Shown here one piece after another: positions 62,757 through 64,000 of a stretch of DNA of 64,000 nucleotides. The notes under the pieces were generated by a model, which was not told where the DNA came from, ran no database searches, and saw only the letters and a list, made by a program, of their open reading frames with translations. The stretch comes from Nocardia ignorata NBRC 108230 (GTDB lineage Bacteria > Actinomycetota > Actinomycetes > Mycobacteriales > Mycobacteriaceae). Positions within the stretch are counted from its first letter, which is position 1; each line of letters begins with the position of its first letter. The position numbers were made by a program, and so were the translations under genes. The DNA lies in assembly GCF_001612905.1 (NCBI RefSeq), contig NZ_BDBI01000002.1, positions 124,001-188,000 of the forward strand, written 5' to 3'.

Positions 62757-63172
62757 CTGCGCGTTCAGACTGGAACCAAGAAGTCCAACAACAGTTGGAG
62801 CACTTACGCGCGGCAAGCGAGCAGCTCACCCGTGATGCCGCGTTGCTCCGGGGCAGCAGTGTGTCGCGGGGTATCACTGTCGAGGTCGACTCCAGCGGCG
62901 ACATCCTGACGCTGCACATTGCCCCATCGCTGATGCGCGGCGACTCGACCCAGCTTGCCGCGCTGATTCGTGATTGCTACAAAGCGGCTCGCGCCGACGT
63001 AGCGGCCAAGTCTCAGCATCTCATTGCTACCGCTGACCCGCATCTGAAAGAGTCGCTGGCTGCGATTGCATCCTTTGGTAAGGCAACCCAAAATCCCATG
63101 CCTCGAGCTCTCACTGACGAGGAGATCCAGGCCGCCGACGACGAATACTTCCGGAGTCTGAACGGCTGGTAA
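62753..63172 (+). CDS. YbaB/EbfC family protein of the T7SS cassette
   Basis: A 139-residue protein with the YbaB-like fold: helix EVQQQLEHLRAASEQLTRDA, strands SRGITVEVDSSGDILTLHI, and helix QLAALIRDCYKAARADVAAK. Such proteins accompany WXG100/ESX loci (EspL-like) and are thought to bind DNA or act as chaperones. The start overlaps the candidate immunity gene. It is the last intact gene before the dead transposase. Confidence 0.78.
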   Translation: MTARSDWNQEVQQQLEHLRAASEQLTRDAALLRGSSVSRGITVEVDSSGDILTLHIAPSLMRGDSTQLAALIRDCYKAARADVAAKSQHLIATADPHLKESLAAIASFGKATQNPMPRALTDEEIQAADDEYFRSLNGW

Positions 63173-63256
63173 TCCTCATCCATGATTCCCGCGTTGAGGG
63201 TAAGTGATGCCACGTAAGTCTGGATCGGTGATAGTGGCCGGTCCGTCGACCAGGAA

Positions 63257-63935
63257 TCAGTGAGCGTGGGCGAGGTTGGCCAGCCTCGCCACCCCTGCCA
63301 TCGTGATACCCACCCCGTCGCCACGAAGACGGCAGTCGCGCAGCTCGACACCCGAACAGCGGCGGTGCGGGAGGATCAGACCGGTGCCCTGGTAGCCGCC
63401 ATCAGCCATCACCACCGCGTTGCGGCACCTATAAGCGGCGCTGGACTCGGTCCAGGCCCGGCAGTCGTTGCGGTTACCCGGCGACGGTTTTCCCAACGCG
63501 AGGACGAGTTCGGTGTCAGCCTCGATGACGACCTGGTGGTTAGTCGAGTATCGGTAGTTCTTTATTCGGCGCTGCGACCTTGTGGTCGCGGGTCGGGACC
63601 ACGGTGCCGTCCACGATCAACACCGCACCACGCGGGAACCCGGCGCGGGGCCGTAGCGCCAACGCCGGTCCCAGACCTCGACCACCCGGGCCGCGGCCGA
63701 CTTCGGTACCCCGAATACCGCCGCGAGCTGCCGCATCGGGAGGTTGGTCCTACCAGTAGGTGGCCACCAACAGCACCCGGTCCTCGAAACACAACCCCCA
63801 GGGCCGGCCTCGTAACGGCCGGTCGACGCCCTCGCGCCGCAATCCGGTGATCAGGCGAGCAAACGTGCGAGGCCGCAGCCTGGAGAACAACTCCACCATC
63901 ACCGGATCGGACGACGAGAACACCACTGCGGACAC
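63257..63935 (-). pseudogene. Degenerate IS5-family transposase (DDE_Tnp_4 type)
   Basis: Fragments read on the minus strand: SDPVMVELFSRLRPRTFARL and GLCFEDRVLLVATYW (63935-63750), then after a one-base shift MRQLAAVFGVPKSAAARVVE, VLIVDGTVVPTRDHKVA, another shift, then GKPSPGNRNDCRAW, VVMADGGYQGTGLILPHRR and RDCRLRGDGV (to 63257). The first two DDE aspartates are still visible (VDGT, ADGG), but the segment between PHRR and RDCR, which should carry the glutamate, is deleted. At least two frameshifts and this deletion make it inactive. No terminal repeats were identified. Confidence 0.85.
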
Positions 63936-64000
63936 GTGACCTCTTGCTGCTCAACGGCTTACGGGACAACGCTAAACAGCTCGATCGAGCTGATTCAGGA

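Noticed and set aside
63260..63850. Plus-strand open frame of about 196 codons
   Set aside because: Antisense to the decayed transposase, whose minus-strand motifs are unmistakable; its own translation has no family features.
1..64000. tRNA, rRNA or CRISPR arrays
   Set aside because: I saw no cloverleaf-like tRNA sequence, rRNA signature or regularly spaced short repeats, though without a covariance search a lone tRNA could be missed.

Overview
The window is about 68-70% G+C with strong third-position GC bias, frequent GTG starts and many 4-nt ATGA/GTGA gene overlaps. It encodes mycothiol biosynthesis (mshA), antigen-85-type mycolyltransferases, heparin-binding haemagglutinin (hbhA), a RamB-type regulator, an isocitrate lyase with the mycobacterial active site, and WXG100 proteins. 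Together these point to a mycolic-acid actinobacterium, most likely Nocardia or a close relative. Several blocks follow the Mycobacterium tuberculosis order as I recall it: TetR-DUF445-XRE-hbhA-DUF2516, then deoC, DUF2993, DUF2505, murB, mshA, ybjN and gpmA, and also the pit-membrane protein-DUF3349 trio. I see no rRNA, tRNA or CRISPR array.

Layout. 1-884: 5' part of ramB (minus strand). 979-5107: ATP-dependent DNA ligase, phosphate transporter trio and a TetR regulator. 5164-6177: secreted mycolyltransferase. 6405-9875: a four-gene ABC importer of the nitrate/taurine/NMT1 class. 9891-21972: a purine catabolism supercluster. XdhC and a MobA-like transferase are on the minus strand. OHCU decarboxylase, HIU hydrolase, urate oxidase and an 8-oxoguanine deaminase-type amidohydrolase follow on the plus strand. 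Then come a two-subunit xanthine dehydrogenase (FAD subunit plus an FeS-molybdenum fusion), a CitE-like DUF6986 protein, allantoicase and a PuuE-type allantoinase. Together these can take hypoxanthine/xanthine through urate and allantoin to ureidoglycolate and glyoxylate, close to aceA (23557), the gene of the glyoxylate cycle. 21928-28505: secreted lipase, aceA, fadB2 and a MetE-like protein. 28560-38404: ZIP and AI-2E transporters, alcohol dehydrogenase, HtrA-like protease, VKOR/DsbA pair, PPK2, AGCS symporter, methyltransferase and enoyl-reductase-like protein. 38401-60133: ABC1 kinase, TetR, DUF445, XRE-hbhA, hydrolases, purU, deoC, murB, mscL, mshA, ROK kinase and gpmA. 60346-63172: a lower-GC type VII secretion effector cassette (two WXG100 proteins, a polymorphic-toxin-like protein, a candidate immunity protein and a YbaB-like protein). 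63257-63935: a decayed IS5-family transposase.

Main points for a second look: (i) the MetE-like protein has lost three of the four zinc ligands of cobalamin-independent methionine synthase; (ii) a roughly 105-bp dispersed repeat lies just upstream of start codons, always in the same orientation relative to the downstream gene; (iii) the WXG100-toxin-immunity cassette flanked by a dead insertion sequence; (iv) a DUF6986 protein translationally coupled into the allantoin pathway, suggesting a role in glyoxylate disposal. All functional assignments come from reading motifs and family resemblance; no database search was run.
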